From positions 182,186,106 through 182,250,105 of the forward strand of contig CM077115.1 of assembly GCA_039619475.1 (NCBI GenBank): a DNA stretch of 64,000 nt, in the 5' to 3' direction. This stretch comes from Icerya purchasi (taxonomy: Eukaryota > Arthropoda > Insecta > Hemiptera > Monophlebidae). The translations under genes were made by a program, and so were the position numbers. A model generated the notes under the pieces. The model ran no database searches. It was not told where the DNA came from and saw only the letters and a program-made list of their open reading frames with translations. Numbering within the stretch: the first letter of the stretch is position 1; each line of letters opens with the position of its first letter. Of this stretch, positions 48,901-62,200 are shown piece after piece.

Positions 48901-50494
48901 TTGACTATTATTTTTATAATAGGGAGAAAAATCGTAGTTTAAATGATGCCATAATTACAGGCATATTAAAGAAAAATATCAAAATTTTATTTCGTATTCA
49001 CGATGAATGGAAATTCATTTCAAATATACACAGAACTAAATTAAACAACATATCGAAAATCAAAAAAAAATTTTTGTTCATAAATAGTAAACATAAAAAT
49101 CGAACCAATTATTTCTGACTATTAAGCAAATCACGTTATTTAAAACTAAAATTGTCATACAATTACAAAACTATTTAATATAATAGAAAGATTTAATAAA
49201 TATTCCAGTTTAATTTAAGAAGTACAAAAATATTGGTTTCATTCGCTAGTACTTATTTTTGTTTAAAGCGATATTTTTTTCACTTTTTTTTAAACAGCAA
49301 AGATAATAAAAAGTAAGAAACTCAATATTTATTAATTGGATTCTTCGACTTCCTTATTAAGTAATTTGAAATCAATAATAAATAATAGTAACATTTTATG
49401 CAGATGCTTTAACCTCGTGTTCAAAATTATTTTATAAATTACCTTCATTTCAATGTTCTTATTATAATCATGTATTATTTAGAAAACGTTGCTTAAAAGC
49501 ATCTGTAAAATATATGTATAAAATTTTTTCTTACTTCAGCTTTTTTTTTTTTTTTTTTTTTTGTATATCATCAATTTCTATGTATATTGCAGTTTTCCTG
49601 ATGAATTTTTTAAGTTTGCCGGTCGACCGTAAAAATAAGATTAAAAAACACAGCTCCATTTCACACATGGGTGAAATTTAATTCTGCGAAAATAGCGTTT
49701 TTAATTAAATTTACTGCAAAGATTAACATTTTTTACGCGCCGAAAATTATAATAAACGCTGTTTTCACTGATAACCTTTTTCATGATAGTATAATGATTT
49801 TTATTAGTCACATTTTCGACTATGTATGTATGTATAAACGTGTAAAAATTTGACATTTGTTGACGGTTATCACTGCTATTATTATTGGTGATACTACATG
49901 GCAATCGTATAGAATTTTTGTTTTTTAATATAATATATGGCTATAGTAGAAGTTTTTTGAAGTTAGAAAAATGTGTTTAGGTATTTGTACTTTTTCGTTG
50001 ATATTAAAAGATGTTTTAGTTTATACAAGAGATAACAGTATAATTTTACAAACCCTTCAGGCAAAAAAAAAAAAAAATAACGAAAGATAATTTGGAAAAA
50101 TTAGATTTACTCCCTAAAAACACGTTTTTCTCTGCCTTTCTTGTAATATAATTGAATTACATTTTAATTGTTCGAAAACGATTGCTAAAATTTGTCAAAA
50201 ATTATACGCCGAAAAATAAAATACTACAATCTATTACATTGAGAAACTAATTCACCTTTTTCATTCCAACAAAATCGATCTGTAAAAACAACTAGAAGAT
50301 ACTTCAAATTTTTCCAAAACTATTTTTTTTAGCAACGCTGATTTAATGAATTTATAACAGCAGTTAGCTACATTTTAGAATTTCGTCTAAACATTCTTCA
50401 AATGGAATAAATTGTTAAATATTTTTCATAATGTCATCACGTAATGAGTTATTATTATGACCGCATGGTTAAAGTAGTTTTCTTTTTTCGAATT
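42983..50494. other. Unassigned AT-rich DNA
   Basis: No supportable gene. Composition is more balanced at 46780-47480 but no coding motif was found. There are multiple A runs (46206-46227, 46545-46558, 46602-46623). An isolated terminus-like CAGGCCCGTGCACAG lies at 48051, but I could not find its inverted partner. Confidence 0.4.
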
Positions 50495-51980
50495 AATTGA
50501 AGGGGTAGCTGGAATAAGAACGATTTGTACAAATTGCCTTTTTTAGGGAAAATCGATTTTCCGAATCGCTCATTCCTACTTTATCATCCTACCAACTTTC
50601 AGTTCATTATCGAATGTATAGAGCGCGCTAGTGTAATTTTTATACACGCAGTAGTGCTATTTTCACAAGACACCTACAGCAGAATTTCGAGTACATCTGA
50701 AGCAGTCTGATTATTATAAAACCTTGAAGAGAAATTATTTAAAACATGCAAATGACGACGTATTCTGAGTAGAATTTGATTACCCACAGAATGCTCCACT
50801 ACCTCGTCTCAATGTATGCAAGCAGTTTTATAAAAGCTTGGTTCGGCTCTATATTTTCAACGTCCATTTTTACACCGAAGTCAGATATGTTGTATGCATT
50901 TGTAGAAGGTGAAGCTTGCAAAGGTCCTGCATTCGTTATTTTATTTTTAAATGAAAGTATACAAACAATGTTAAAGGGTATGGACAAATCGTATTATTTT
51001 CGGATGCTTGCGAAGCATAAAATAAGAATAAGTATATGGTCATGTATTACTTATGGTTATCGAAAATATCTGGTGTAGAAGTTGAGCATATTTATCCTGT
51101 CCGTGGCCATAGTTTCAATCACTGTGACCGCAATGTTGCTCTTTTCCGCAAAAAAAAAAAAAAAAATAAAAAGGTATCTCGCGTGGTTGATGTACGGACA
51201 TACTGGGAATAGTTGGATGCAGCCCGAAAAACACCATGTCCATTCAATGTGGTTTTCGATAGTTCCGTATTGAAATCATGGAGCGCATTTAAATAATCCG
51301 AAAAATTCTACAACTGCTTTTAAAATCCAACAATATTGTCGTTTAAAGTACGATGGAGAGAATTCGTATACACCTCAACATTTTACAACGAAGACGTGTG
51401 GATCAAATTCGAATTTTAGAAACCGAATATTACAGACTTCGAAAATTTAATGCTAAATCCTGCACCTGCTCCGGATATCGATAGTAAAAAAAAAGAAAAA
51501 AAAAAAAGAACACGTAGAAGATTTATTCAAGTACCTAACCGAAGAAGAAGTTTTTAAATTTAAAGAATTTGTTAAATTAATTTGATTAGTTATGCTTAGA
51601 AAAAAAACTTTTTTTGAGAATATTTCTTTTTGAAAATTATGTTTTTTGCAAAATTTATTATTTCTATCATTTGATTACCGCAACAAAAAACATGAAAAAA
51701 CACCAAAAAGTTGTTTTCTGAAGAAAGTGTAACTTTACAGCTAACATAAAACCCGAAAAATAGCAGCAGATTTTTTAAACGTTCGTAGCAGCGCTCCCTG
51801 TGAGAATTTTTGAAAACTTTTTGAACGAAAATGTAACAAATTGGTGAGAACGTAACATATTAAAATTTCATAGCTCTACTTTTATTAGTCTACTAATGAG
51901 ATAAAAATGAAACTTTAAAATGCGTTTTTCTCAAAACAAAGTTTTTTCAAAATGGTCCTTATTCCATCTAACGCTTCAAT
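50495..51980 (+). mobile_element. TIR element (~1.49 kb) carrying a DUF7869-type ORF remnant
   Basis: The left end AATTGAAGGGGTAGCTGG(AATAAG) at 50495 is inverted at the right end. There the reverse complement from 51980 reads AATTGAAGCGTTAGATGG(AATAAG). About 26 of the 31 outer bases agree (by-eye alignment). Between the ends lies a decayed reading frame with the motifs of DUF7869 proteins, in the plus orientation. The terminal AATT is palindromic and could be either element or duplication. The pairing of TIRs with this domain suggests that the DUF7869 protein is the transposase of this element type, which is an inference. The usual N-terminal part of such proteins is missing, so this may be an internally deleted copy. 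Confidence 0.7.
50738..51585 (+). pseudogene. DUF7869-domain protein, broken
   Basis: Motifs are in the family order. VEFDYPQNAPLPRLNVCKQF starts at 50769, with the first conserved Asp codon at 50778. After a frameshift comes FVEGEACKGPAFVILFLNE (50898-50954). Back in the first frame, LFSDAC..(stop)NKNKYMVMYYLW begins near 50994, with the second conserved Asp codon at 51003. Then come GVEVEHIYPVRGHSFNHCDR (51075-51134), RVVDVRTYWE, ARKTPCPFNVVF and NLMLNPAPAPDIDS. After one extra base the end is EEEVFKFKEFVKLI, stopping at 51583-51585. I count at least one frameshift pair, a further +1 shift near 51540 and about five in-frame stops (for example 51018 and 51210). The SDACxxxNKNK and RGHSxxxCDR blocks are what identify the family. 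The role is not established; an RNase H-like transposase fold is inferred. Confidence 0.8.
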
Positions 51981-52086
51981 TGTTAATAGCTACTTTTCGA
52001 TACAGGAAAAATGGAAATACAAGCTGTACATAATTATCTGTACAGTACAATAGCCTTGAAAGTATAATATTCAGAGATATATTATT

Positions 52087-52220
<134 letters not shown>

Positions 52221-53055
52221 AAAAAAAAAAACAACAAACGAGGAAGTGTATAAAATTTATAACAGAAATTAAATTAAGTCATTCCGAAAAAATGGGAAAA
52301 GATTACACGTAAAAAAATAATCAGAAGGATTGTTGCTAGATTGTTATAATGCTTGCTAACAGTTTACAAAATGACTATTCTAAACTCATCAAAAAGAAAT
52401 CTTTAAAATTTTAAATTACCAATTGATACTTAAAAAATTACTCATCGAATAAATCGGATACGTTTTTTATAATTTTCATACCGGAATAAAAATATTTTAG
52501 GACTTCTATATAACGCGTGGCTTTCACTTTGAATTTATTACGAGTTCTAGACTTATATTTATATAATTTAATTAATAATCCAGATGGCACAAATATCATC
52601 AGTATTAAATGCTGTATACAATTCATGAAAAATAAAAAATAAAATGAATGATTAAAAAAATTAAATAAATAAATAATAAAAAAATTAAATATCAGTTCGA
52701 TAAGTTAACGTCTATCGAATAAAAATGGGATACAATATACTTTTTATATTACCGGATTTACTGCGTGTACCGGTTACATAACACGAGTTTTATATTTCCT
52801 CGCATTTTTTGTTTATAATTAGCGAGAAACGTAAGTAATATAACGCACTACACGAAATTATTATACTTATTTTTAAATATATAACAGTATCGACAAGTAA
52901 ATTTAAGTACACTATACAAATAGAGAGTCGCTTTCGAATAGGCTTGAAATAGCTAAATCGACATATTATATATATACGAAGTAAATTTTTCGAATACATC
53001 GGCATTACTACGATATATTAAATTTATAATAAAGAGTATAGCCGATGCGGTGCAC

Positions 53056-53178
53056 TTACGTTTCAAATAGCCGGCATTTTAATATATTTATTAGATTGCA
53101 CACCGGCCTTTCAACGGTCATATAGAGTATGAAGGCTAAGAGAAAATCTACTATCAAATCTCCGAAGAAACTGTGTAG
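53056..53178 (-). CDS. NRF-6-like, terminal coding exon
   Basis: Acceptor TTTGTTTACAG then CTACACAGTTTC. It encodes 40 residues, LHSFFGDLIVDFLLAFILYM then TVERPVCNLINILK..., and ends with TAA at 53058-53056. The membrane segment followed by a (V/F)ExP motif is the usual C-terminal end of the family. The exon is too short to stand out as an open frame and was found by matching phase and family sequence. Confidence 0.85.
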   Translation of the reverse strand, partial: LHSFFGDLIVDFLLAFILYMTVERPVCNLINILKCRLFET

Positions 53179-56100
53179 CTGTAAACAAAATCACGCGAAT
53201 ACAAAGTTAATATCGCTCACATTAAAACATTTTTTCTCTTCTTTTGAAGTTACCTTTTCATTAGTTAATGTAATTTTAGAACTATTAATCGTTTCCAAAA
53301 GTACCTGTGAATGACTTAAAATTCAGATAGAAAATGCCGAAAACCTTAACGTCAACTGCGTTAAAATATATAATAGGTATATTTATTTTTTACGTTTCGC
53401 AAGGGTTACACTGACCACCACCAGAAATACGATTTTATGTAGTAAACGTAGACAAATAATAAACAACGCAAGAAAAATGGAAAAGTTACTTCCAACAATC
53501 GATTTTTCTTAATTTTTGTTTTCTAATAACAGAATTCTTTTTTTTTTTTTAAAAAAACTTCTTTTGGAACTTGGTTCAATACTTTTATTACATTTATTTG
53601 CTGTCAGTAATTTTTGTTTTTGTTTTTTTTCGGCATTAATATCACGTATGTTTTATTGCTTTTTTAAAAAAATATTAAATCCAGGTTTATTTTTTCAATT
53701 TATCACATTTATGTTTCTTTTTCTTTTTTGACCATAAAAAGTATATTTCTAAATTGTTTTCCCCTCTTCAATGTATTATTATGCTTGGTTTTTTTTTTCA
53801 TTCTTATTATTAACCCTAAACGGGCCAATATTGTTTGTACGCTATTGTTTAGCTATTCCCTGCACGCTTGTATGCCATCTTATTCTGAATTCTACAATAC
53901 ACCATTTTTAGGCCCCCTATTATATGAAAGCGGCACTTCTGTCTTCACTTTTTTTTACAACATAACCTGCAAATATATAAGTTTAGAAGGATAAAACGGA
54001 AGAAGATGAACTATTTCATTGAACAATTCTAATTATCAGTGTTAAACCGATAAAAACTGCTTATCCGAGCAGTGTAAAATGAGTTCTTAATTCATTGTAA
54101 TACTGTATTTTTCGGTTAAATAAGCGTGCGTAGTTTGAAGATCAGATCAATTGTAGATCCAGAGTTTACACGAAGAACTCTTTAAAAGAAAGTGCGAATT
54201 ATACGTATGAAACAGAAATTCCGATAAATAAAATGACATTTTCAAAAATTTCATAATCTCGATAATGCAACGAATAAATTTACAAACAGACGATTAGTGC
54301 CATTCATATTTGTAATATTCCGGCGAAGAAAACGGTGCCAGTCAGTTCATCATGGGCGTCGCCAGCGGGGGCGGGGGCGGGGGCAGCTGTCCTTCCCCGG
54401 AGCCTTGAAATTTTTTAATCAACTGGCCATGATGAGTATTCATAGGCGCGTAACCATGGACAATTTGCCAGAAACCCACGAAAATTATGTTTTAATTAAG
54501 ATGTTATTCTTGTTTAATAAAATATTAAGCCTTTACAACTTATAAATTTTATTTTTCCTATAACCCATATCCTCTTTCTATCATCTTGCCCCCCCCCCCC
54601 GGGTCATCGGCTGGCGACGCCCTTGCAGTTCATACCCGATCGGAACAATGACTAATTGCTTCGAAATAAAAATGATATTTTAATTAAAAATAAAATAATA
54701 GTTTCAAAACAGTCGTTACCGTATCGACGAAGGAATAGTAGAACGGACTTTTCACTGTTCCGAATTCGTAAAGCAAAACGACCATATAAATCAAGTACAA
54801 AGAATAAGTTAACCTTCCCAGCGGAATAAATAACTTTGAAGACAGAAAACGAGAAAGTATTCCTGCAAAAACGATGAAACAATACCTCATTAACTATTAT
54901 CATACATAAATAACATTTTTAAAATTCGATTAAAAGTAAACGAATAATACGAATTAGAATGAAATTTTTCATAAAAACACTCAATTATACGAAGAAATTT
55001 AAAACAGATTTTCTACTAATAATAACAAACCGTAATGAAGCTACCTTTCTTGCTTAAAATCGACGATACAATCAACCAAGCTATTCCTAATGTCCAAGCC
55101 AAGCGATGTAGTCCCATATACAAAGATGAATAGATTCGGTTATACGGCCGATCCATTTGATAAATCCAGTAACATCCGAATACGGCAGTCAATGATAAAA
55201 TACACGAAATCACGCATACGAACGTTCTGCAAATCTGTGTTAATATAGTTTTAAAAAATAATAACATTCCGTTATTCAGCATAATTTCTTTAACATAAAA
55301 ACGATGACACATTAGAGGTTTTTTTGTTTTTAGTTTTGTAAAGATTATTTTTTGTAATGCAGTTTATTAAAAATTTTCCTTCACACATAATTTTAATTAC
55401 ATTATTCAAGAAATTTCTTTTTGTAATGTTTATCGAATAAATCTTGGTAGTGATAATTATTTTTTGTAGTACTCAGTTTAATTTTATTATTTTGTTCTTA
55501 TTTCATGGGGTACTAAATGTGCCACTTTAAAAAACTAATAACAGTAACTGGAGAGTTTTCAACTGCGAACATAATAATAAAATTTAAATAAAATTACACT
55601 AAATACATATTTTTGAAAAGTTTCCAAATGTTTAAATAGCGACGCTATTTGATTTTCTATGAAATAGGATATTTTTCTCAAATTTACTTTTTACCATTTT
55701 ACATAATAATAATAACCCCCTCCCGCAGCAAAAAAGAAAGTTTCTCTAGGCGCGCCCCTGCATTATGCAGAAATATTCCTGTTTTTAGGGTATTTTCGCA
55801 TCATTTACCTACCGCGGAAATAACAGTAATAATGGCGATAAAACCGACTGCAATTTTAATTTTAAAGCAATTTGTACAACATGAACAAAGGTATTTTGTT
55901 CCTCTGCTAAACTTTTATTAACCACAAGTCATTATATTGAATATTTAAATGGAAATTACCCAGCGTAACTGCAAACGCTTATCATTCTGGTTCATTTGAA
56001 ACAAGAAGTAACCGCAGGCCAAACCAACCAGATATGAACTGAACCGAACGTGAGTTGGTATAAAATTTACTCGATTCTCAAAATTCACCAGCGTTTCACT

Positions 56101-56233
56101 ATAGGATAAATAAATTTACAACAAAAAAATAATAAGGAATTGCTCTTTTTTATGATACCGCTTAAAAATGAATTATTCGCGATTTTTAAATTACCACGAA
56201 TTTACAAGGAATTAACTTTTTCCGCAAATGTTC

Positions 56234-56276
<43 letters not shown>

Positions 56277-59200
56277 TATTTTGTAACAGATGCTATTGGT
56301 CATATAGAAAACACAACGTACATATAATATTCGAATAAAGCGCAAAATTGCACAAAAAGGGAACCAAAAACAATACTGTAAATAAAATCGTTAAAATTAG
56401 ATATTTATTTTAAAACGAAGGTTTTTTCTTTTTAAATTTGTTGTTATTGAATATCAAATAATTCAAAATTTCGATTTCAATAAGTTATGAAATATTATAG
56501 AATAATAATGTATTTACGAATCATATATTAAATATTAATTATTTTAAACGATGTAATCCTCTTTCTTCAATTTCACGTGTTGCAAATCGATTATATATTG
56601 CTTCAAATCGCAATATTTACTAAACAATAACTGCAATATTGCATTTAAAATTGTATTTTTGTTTCATTTGAAAATGTACTCTACTGGAGAGTTTTTTTTT
56701 CTTTTCTTTTTATTAGAAAAATCTTCTACGTAATATTCACAAATGAACAATAATAATAACAGAATAATAAAAGATTACAAATTTAAATTTTGAACCACTG
56801 TTAATTTATGAGACTCCATTTTAAACTTCCGAATAACCTTATAAACTATATTTAATCATTACTTAAACTGACGTTAAAAATTAGCATATCCGTAAAAACC
56901 ATTTTCATATTTACAGGGCCGTATCTAGACCAAAATTTCGGGAGGGATTACGAAAATATTTTTATAAATAAATATATATATATGCCTGTGTGTGTGTGTG
57001 TATTATCATGAAATATATTTATTTATAAATAGTACACTAAAGCCTTATAGTCAATTATTGTATATGCAATATTTGAACACTACAATAAAAACAAATAAAA
57101 AACAGTCGTTTCCATATGGAATTCATAAAAATTTCAATTTTCTTTTCTTTTGTCAAAAACTTAAAAGTAATAAATTTATTCTGAATTTCGGTCCAATTAA
57201 TTCAAGCAGTTATTATTTCGCAGACATTTCGGGACGGTTTTGAACATTGAAAACCTCCCCACAGATGCGGCCCTGTATATGTAATTATAACATTCTATTG
57301 GTTTGAAGTTTTCCATTTAAGTAAACTTCTATAATGAGTGATTACTTTATGATCAGTTTACTTATAAAAGTAACTCTATAATAGGTAAAAAAAAAGGGAG
57401 GAGTAAAAGAATAATTCTAGTGGTAAATCACTGAATATTAAATGTTTCCACAAAATGAAATGCATTGATCAAAACTATTTACACATATATGACATAAATT
57501 ATACATGTAAATTGTACAAAATTCTCGTGGTTAAATTCACACATTTGTTATACAGTACAAATTGTGGCTGTTTTTAAAATAATATTATACGCCGATTTTT
57601 ACATTTACGTACGTTGAAGTTTTATAGTGAATTGTGTGTATTTGTTTTAGTACCTTGTGATTTTTTTACTCTTTGATACTGTATTAGATAATTGCAGTTC
57701 TTGCGAGATCAGTTATTATACACATTATAGATAGTTACTGAACCGCGATAAAATATATATTTTTTAAACTGTTTATTAATCTACACTTAATTACACGATT
57801 AAATATCCATTTTCAATAAAATATAAATAACATTTTTAGAACCTATACATCAGAAACTATGCAGTATTAAATATTTTCTTACAACAAAAAGGTTACTTAT
57901 CGAGTCATAAAACATAATTAGCGATACAATTTTATTTGTACATATTTGTAATTATTTAGTTTGACGGAAAAACGTTTATATAATTTTCACTATGTTTAAT
58001 TTGAAAAAGAAAAAATAGTTGTTAAAATTATGTTATACATTCGGTTACTGTAAGCAGTAGTTTTTGTTTATAAAAATACATAATCTGTATCTGCTTCGAA
58101 GGTATTATTGTTTTGAAACTATTTCTTCAAAAAATATTCTACACAATAAAAGGTAATTGAAAAAAAAAAAAAAGTGATAATCTTGTTAATTTTTTAATAA
58201 TATTTTCTATCATAAAAGAGGAATAGCTATTGATATTAATTTTGTTTTCAATAGTTCGAGCACTTGTTTTACGATAAATAAAATGTAAAAATTCAAAATA
58301 CGACAAGTATATTTCTCCCATAGCCATAAATATGGAAAATTTAAGTTTTATTACAAAAATGACTACGAGAAAAAAAGCTTTATATAATAATATGCGATTG
58401 TTTAAAGAAACTATAGAAGTGTGTTCTTATGTTCATGTGCAACGTAATATAATATGTTCTAAAATTAGAGACTAATATTTTTGAAGTTATTTTTGTTGAA
58501 GGCTTCACTCAACAACTCACCGATTTTGGATTATACTTCAGATTTCAATCTACAAGAAATTTAAAAAATGATAGAAACTAATGCAATACCTCAGTGTTAA
58601 AAATAATTTTTCTTCGACGTTGATAGTATCCCTTGCGATTTTCAGTAGTAATTCTTCATGAATTAAACTTAAAACTAAATTGTTCCTTATTTAATTGCCA
58701 GTAACTTCTGACGTTTTCTTCATCACTTTTTAAATGATTTTTATAAGTCTTCTTTGCATCACTCTTCGAATATAGAGATTTATCGATTTCCTCTTTTTGG
58801 AATGAAATAAAATCAAATCATCATTTTCCTCCTTTTCCATGAGTAAATACAGAGAGAATTTCAAAATATGGCTTTATTTACAAATTTAATTTTAGCAAAA
58901 ACAGAAAAATTAGTAATAACTTTAAACCGTTCTTATTAATTTTCATAGTACATTGCGACCCAGACGAGGGCATTGAATTCGTCAGTCATTAATCGACAGA
59001 TATCTCTGTCTCCTTATTCAAACACGCTTGTCGTCTGTCTCTGTTGTAGGTTTTTGAAAGTCAACCTTAATACCGTATTTAAAGTGACATACTTCGCGAT
59101 CGGTAACATTTTTTCTTGTCGACGTCTTGGATGCTATATACTTTGCTGACATCTGATTAAAACAAAGGGTAACAACAATGACGGCAAATGACAAATAAAT

Positions 59201-62200
59201 ATAAAAGGCGAATTTAAAAATTAACGTAGATTGTACGATATTGAAAAATTTTAAAATAATACTGTAATTTGAAATATTAACTTTCGTAATTACTATTAAA
59301 AGTTAGAGAAAAATGAATAATTTAATAAAACAATATAAGTGAACAATAATTAAAAATTCAAATCAAATGCACTTGTAACAGTATGTAAAGTTTATGATTT
59401 TAATTAACATGCAAATATTTTATGTAAAAAAGAATAAATATTGGTACGAATCAGGATTTGTGGCGCTATCTTTCTATGAAATAAGTGACGAAAGAATCAA
59501 ATAAGCTGTTCTGTCTTTAGTAATTTCGTTCGCTGCTTGCGCTGCACACTAAAACTAACGGAAGTTTTATCGATAAGTCAGTGTGTGTGTGCGTAGTGAG
59601 AAGATATCACCGCAGGCCCGAGTACACTGCTTTGGAGGTCTATGTGTGCTTCGTATAAAGACGTATGCGCATAATATACATTAGATATGAAAGAGTATAA
59701 AAGCAAGAAATTTTGACTTATTGCAATTAACGATCGGAACAACGTCGATCATGTAAGTTGATTAAATATATATATCGATTTTCGTGCCTTCTAAGATTCG
59801 ATTTAGTTTTAGTCGTCTTGAAAGATAGAATGCGTGATGACTTAATCGGTACATAAATCGCTAGTCAAATAATACCCGACGCAATTTCATATAAAAATAC
59901 GAATTTTGTTATATGTATTTTGTTTTGTTTGTTTTTCATCATTAATCAATTTTTCAAAGGAATGTATGTCTATTTTGTCGGTTAAGGTAATTGAGTGTTA
60001 AAGAGGAAAAAAGATCGTTTCAGCGAAAGAAAGGAAATTTGTTCGGTTTGAGAGAAAGGGAAATATGTTGTTGAGTTAATTTATTAGTTTTGGCGCCCGG
60101 GAATTTTAATAAGCGTAACCGAACGATAACGGGGGGCTGAAAAGGAACCTTCAGTCAAACTACAATTGAAAGTCGCCGGTAGAGGAATCCTGGAAACGCT
60201 GAAGATCAGACAAGAATTTGCAACCGTTTCGGATCCAATAACGCCCCCGCTAAAGGGATAAATTATGAATTCTTATAATACGTTCTAAGGCCAACCGGGA
60301 ACTGCCAGTTCGTAACTTCTATACGTCGTCTAGTAATTGTATACAACTTAAAAAAAAAAAAAAAAAAAAATAAAACAGAAAATCTCTAATATATTTTAAA
60401 TTACATTACGGTTAAATAATTTGATTAAAAACACATGCAGTTTAAGAGAATATATATGTGATCGAAGAAATATTAATTCCTTTCTTACACTATTAAAATT
60501 GTTTGGTTTCGTAACATTTTTATTTAATATAAAAGTTAAACAAATTACAGGTAACAAATGTGGCGATTAAAACAAAACAAAACATAATTTCCGAAACACA
60601 TATTTGCAGCGACGTAACACATTGCTCAAAATAAAAACTGTTGGCAAAAATTTGTCCCTTGTGACAAGCCATTACTAATTTGAGCTATTCGTTTGTTGCA
60701 CCGGAAAAGGAATCTCTTGAATAGAAATATTATCGAAATGCTCTGAATCGAGCGATACAGCTCCGAAAAGTTTAGTTTAACTGGAGAGGAGATCGATGGA
60801 TATTTTTGTTATTCATTTTTCTTTTCAAATAAAATTAAAAGCAGCTAAGAATCAAGAATTTCAACGAATGAAATTGCATCGGGAATTAACAAGTCATATT
60901 CTAACTAAAAATTTATTTAGCTGACAATATGAATGTTTTAAAAATAAATTCGCTAAGTTATCTAACAATTAAAAGATCGTACACAATAAAATTATACGAG
61001 CCAGCAAATACATTACGGTAAAAATCAGCCATTGCGCGAATGCTGGCAACAACATTGTATATTCGATTGCGTAGAAAAGTTTCGATACTAGTCTGATTTA
61101 TCATTTAAACTGACTATTATTAAGCAAAAGTCGATAGTAATGAGATCACAAAACAAAAAAGGCATAAAAGCGGAGAAAGGAAGAAAGAGAAATAAAAAGA
61201 AAGTAGAAATGAAGGAAAATACTCTTTGCGGTGCATAAGAGTTTCCCGGTTTCTTGCTATATATGACGTTCACTGAGAAAAGATACATAGGGTCAGAAAA
61301 CAAGCTTGCGAGAAAAACACCTTTAAAGTTTCGCAGTGTAATACACACTTTAAGGTAGTAATTTCAAACATACAATTAAAAACAGGGCCGTATCTCAGGT
61401 AGGGTTTTCAGGGTTCAAACCTTCGCGAAATGTCTGCGAAATAATAACTGCCTTTGAATTAATTGGACCGAAATTCAGAATAAATTTATTTCTTTTAAGT
61501 TTTTGACAAAAGAAAAGTGAAATTTTTATGAATTCCATATGGAAACGACTATTTTTTATTTGTTTTTATTGTAGTGTTGTCAAATATTACATATACAATA
61601 ATTGACTACAAGGCTTTTAGAGTGTACTATTTATAAATAAATATATTTCATGATAATACCGCATATATATATATATATTTATTTATTTATAAAAATATTT
61701 TCGTAACCCCTCCGGAAATTTTGGCCTAGATACGGCCCTGATTACAATTTACAACAGGAAATTTTTTTTCCACCAGTTCGACCTATTTCACATTAAAGGG
61801 CATATGCTTTCAAGTGTCCGAAATCGTTGTTAAGTCAAAACCGCATTTTTGACACACTATGTACCTTTTCTCAGCGAACGCCACGTATACCTTTGTAGCA
61901 CTAGTTAGTTACTTAAAGAATTTATTATCGGTAAAATAATAATATCTACTTATTTATTTTATGCACCTTCAGAAAATTAGTTGGGTCGAGAAAATAAATA
62001 ACAAAGTAGTACAAGAAAGATTAAAGGAAAAAGGAAGTATACTACAAAATATCCGCAAAAGGCGACTTAAGTGGCTAGGTCATGCATTCCGTCAGAACCA
62101 AAATATCCTGAAGGATATTATTATTGAAGGCAAGATAATGGGGAAAAAGCCACGCGGAAGACCAAGAATAACACTCATTGACACAGTGCTAAAAGAAAAA

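Noticed and set aside
55740..55762. GGCGCGCCCCTG, like a right-hand hAT-type terminus
   Set aside because: No matching left end was found upstream.
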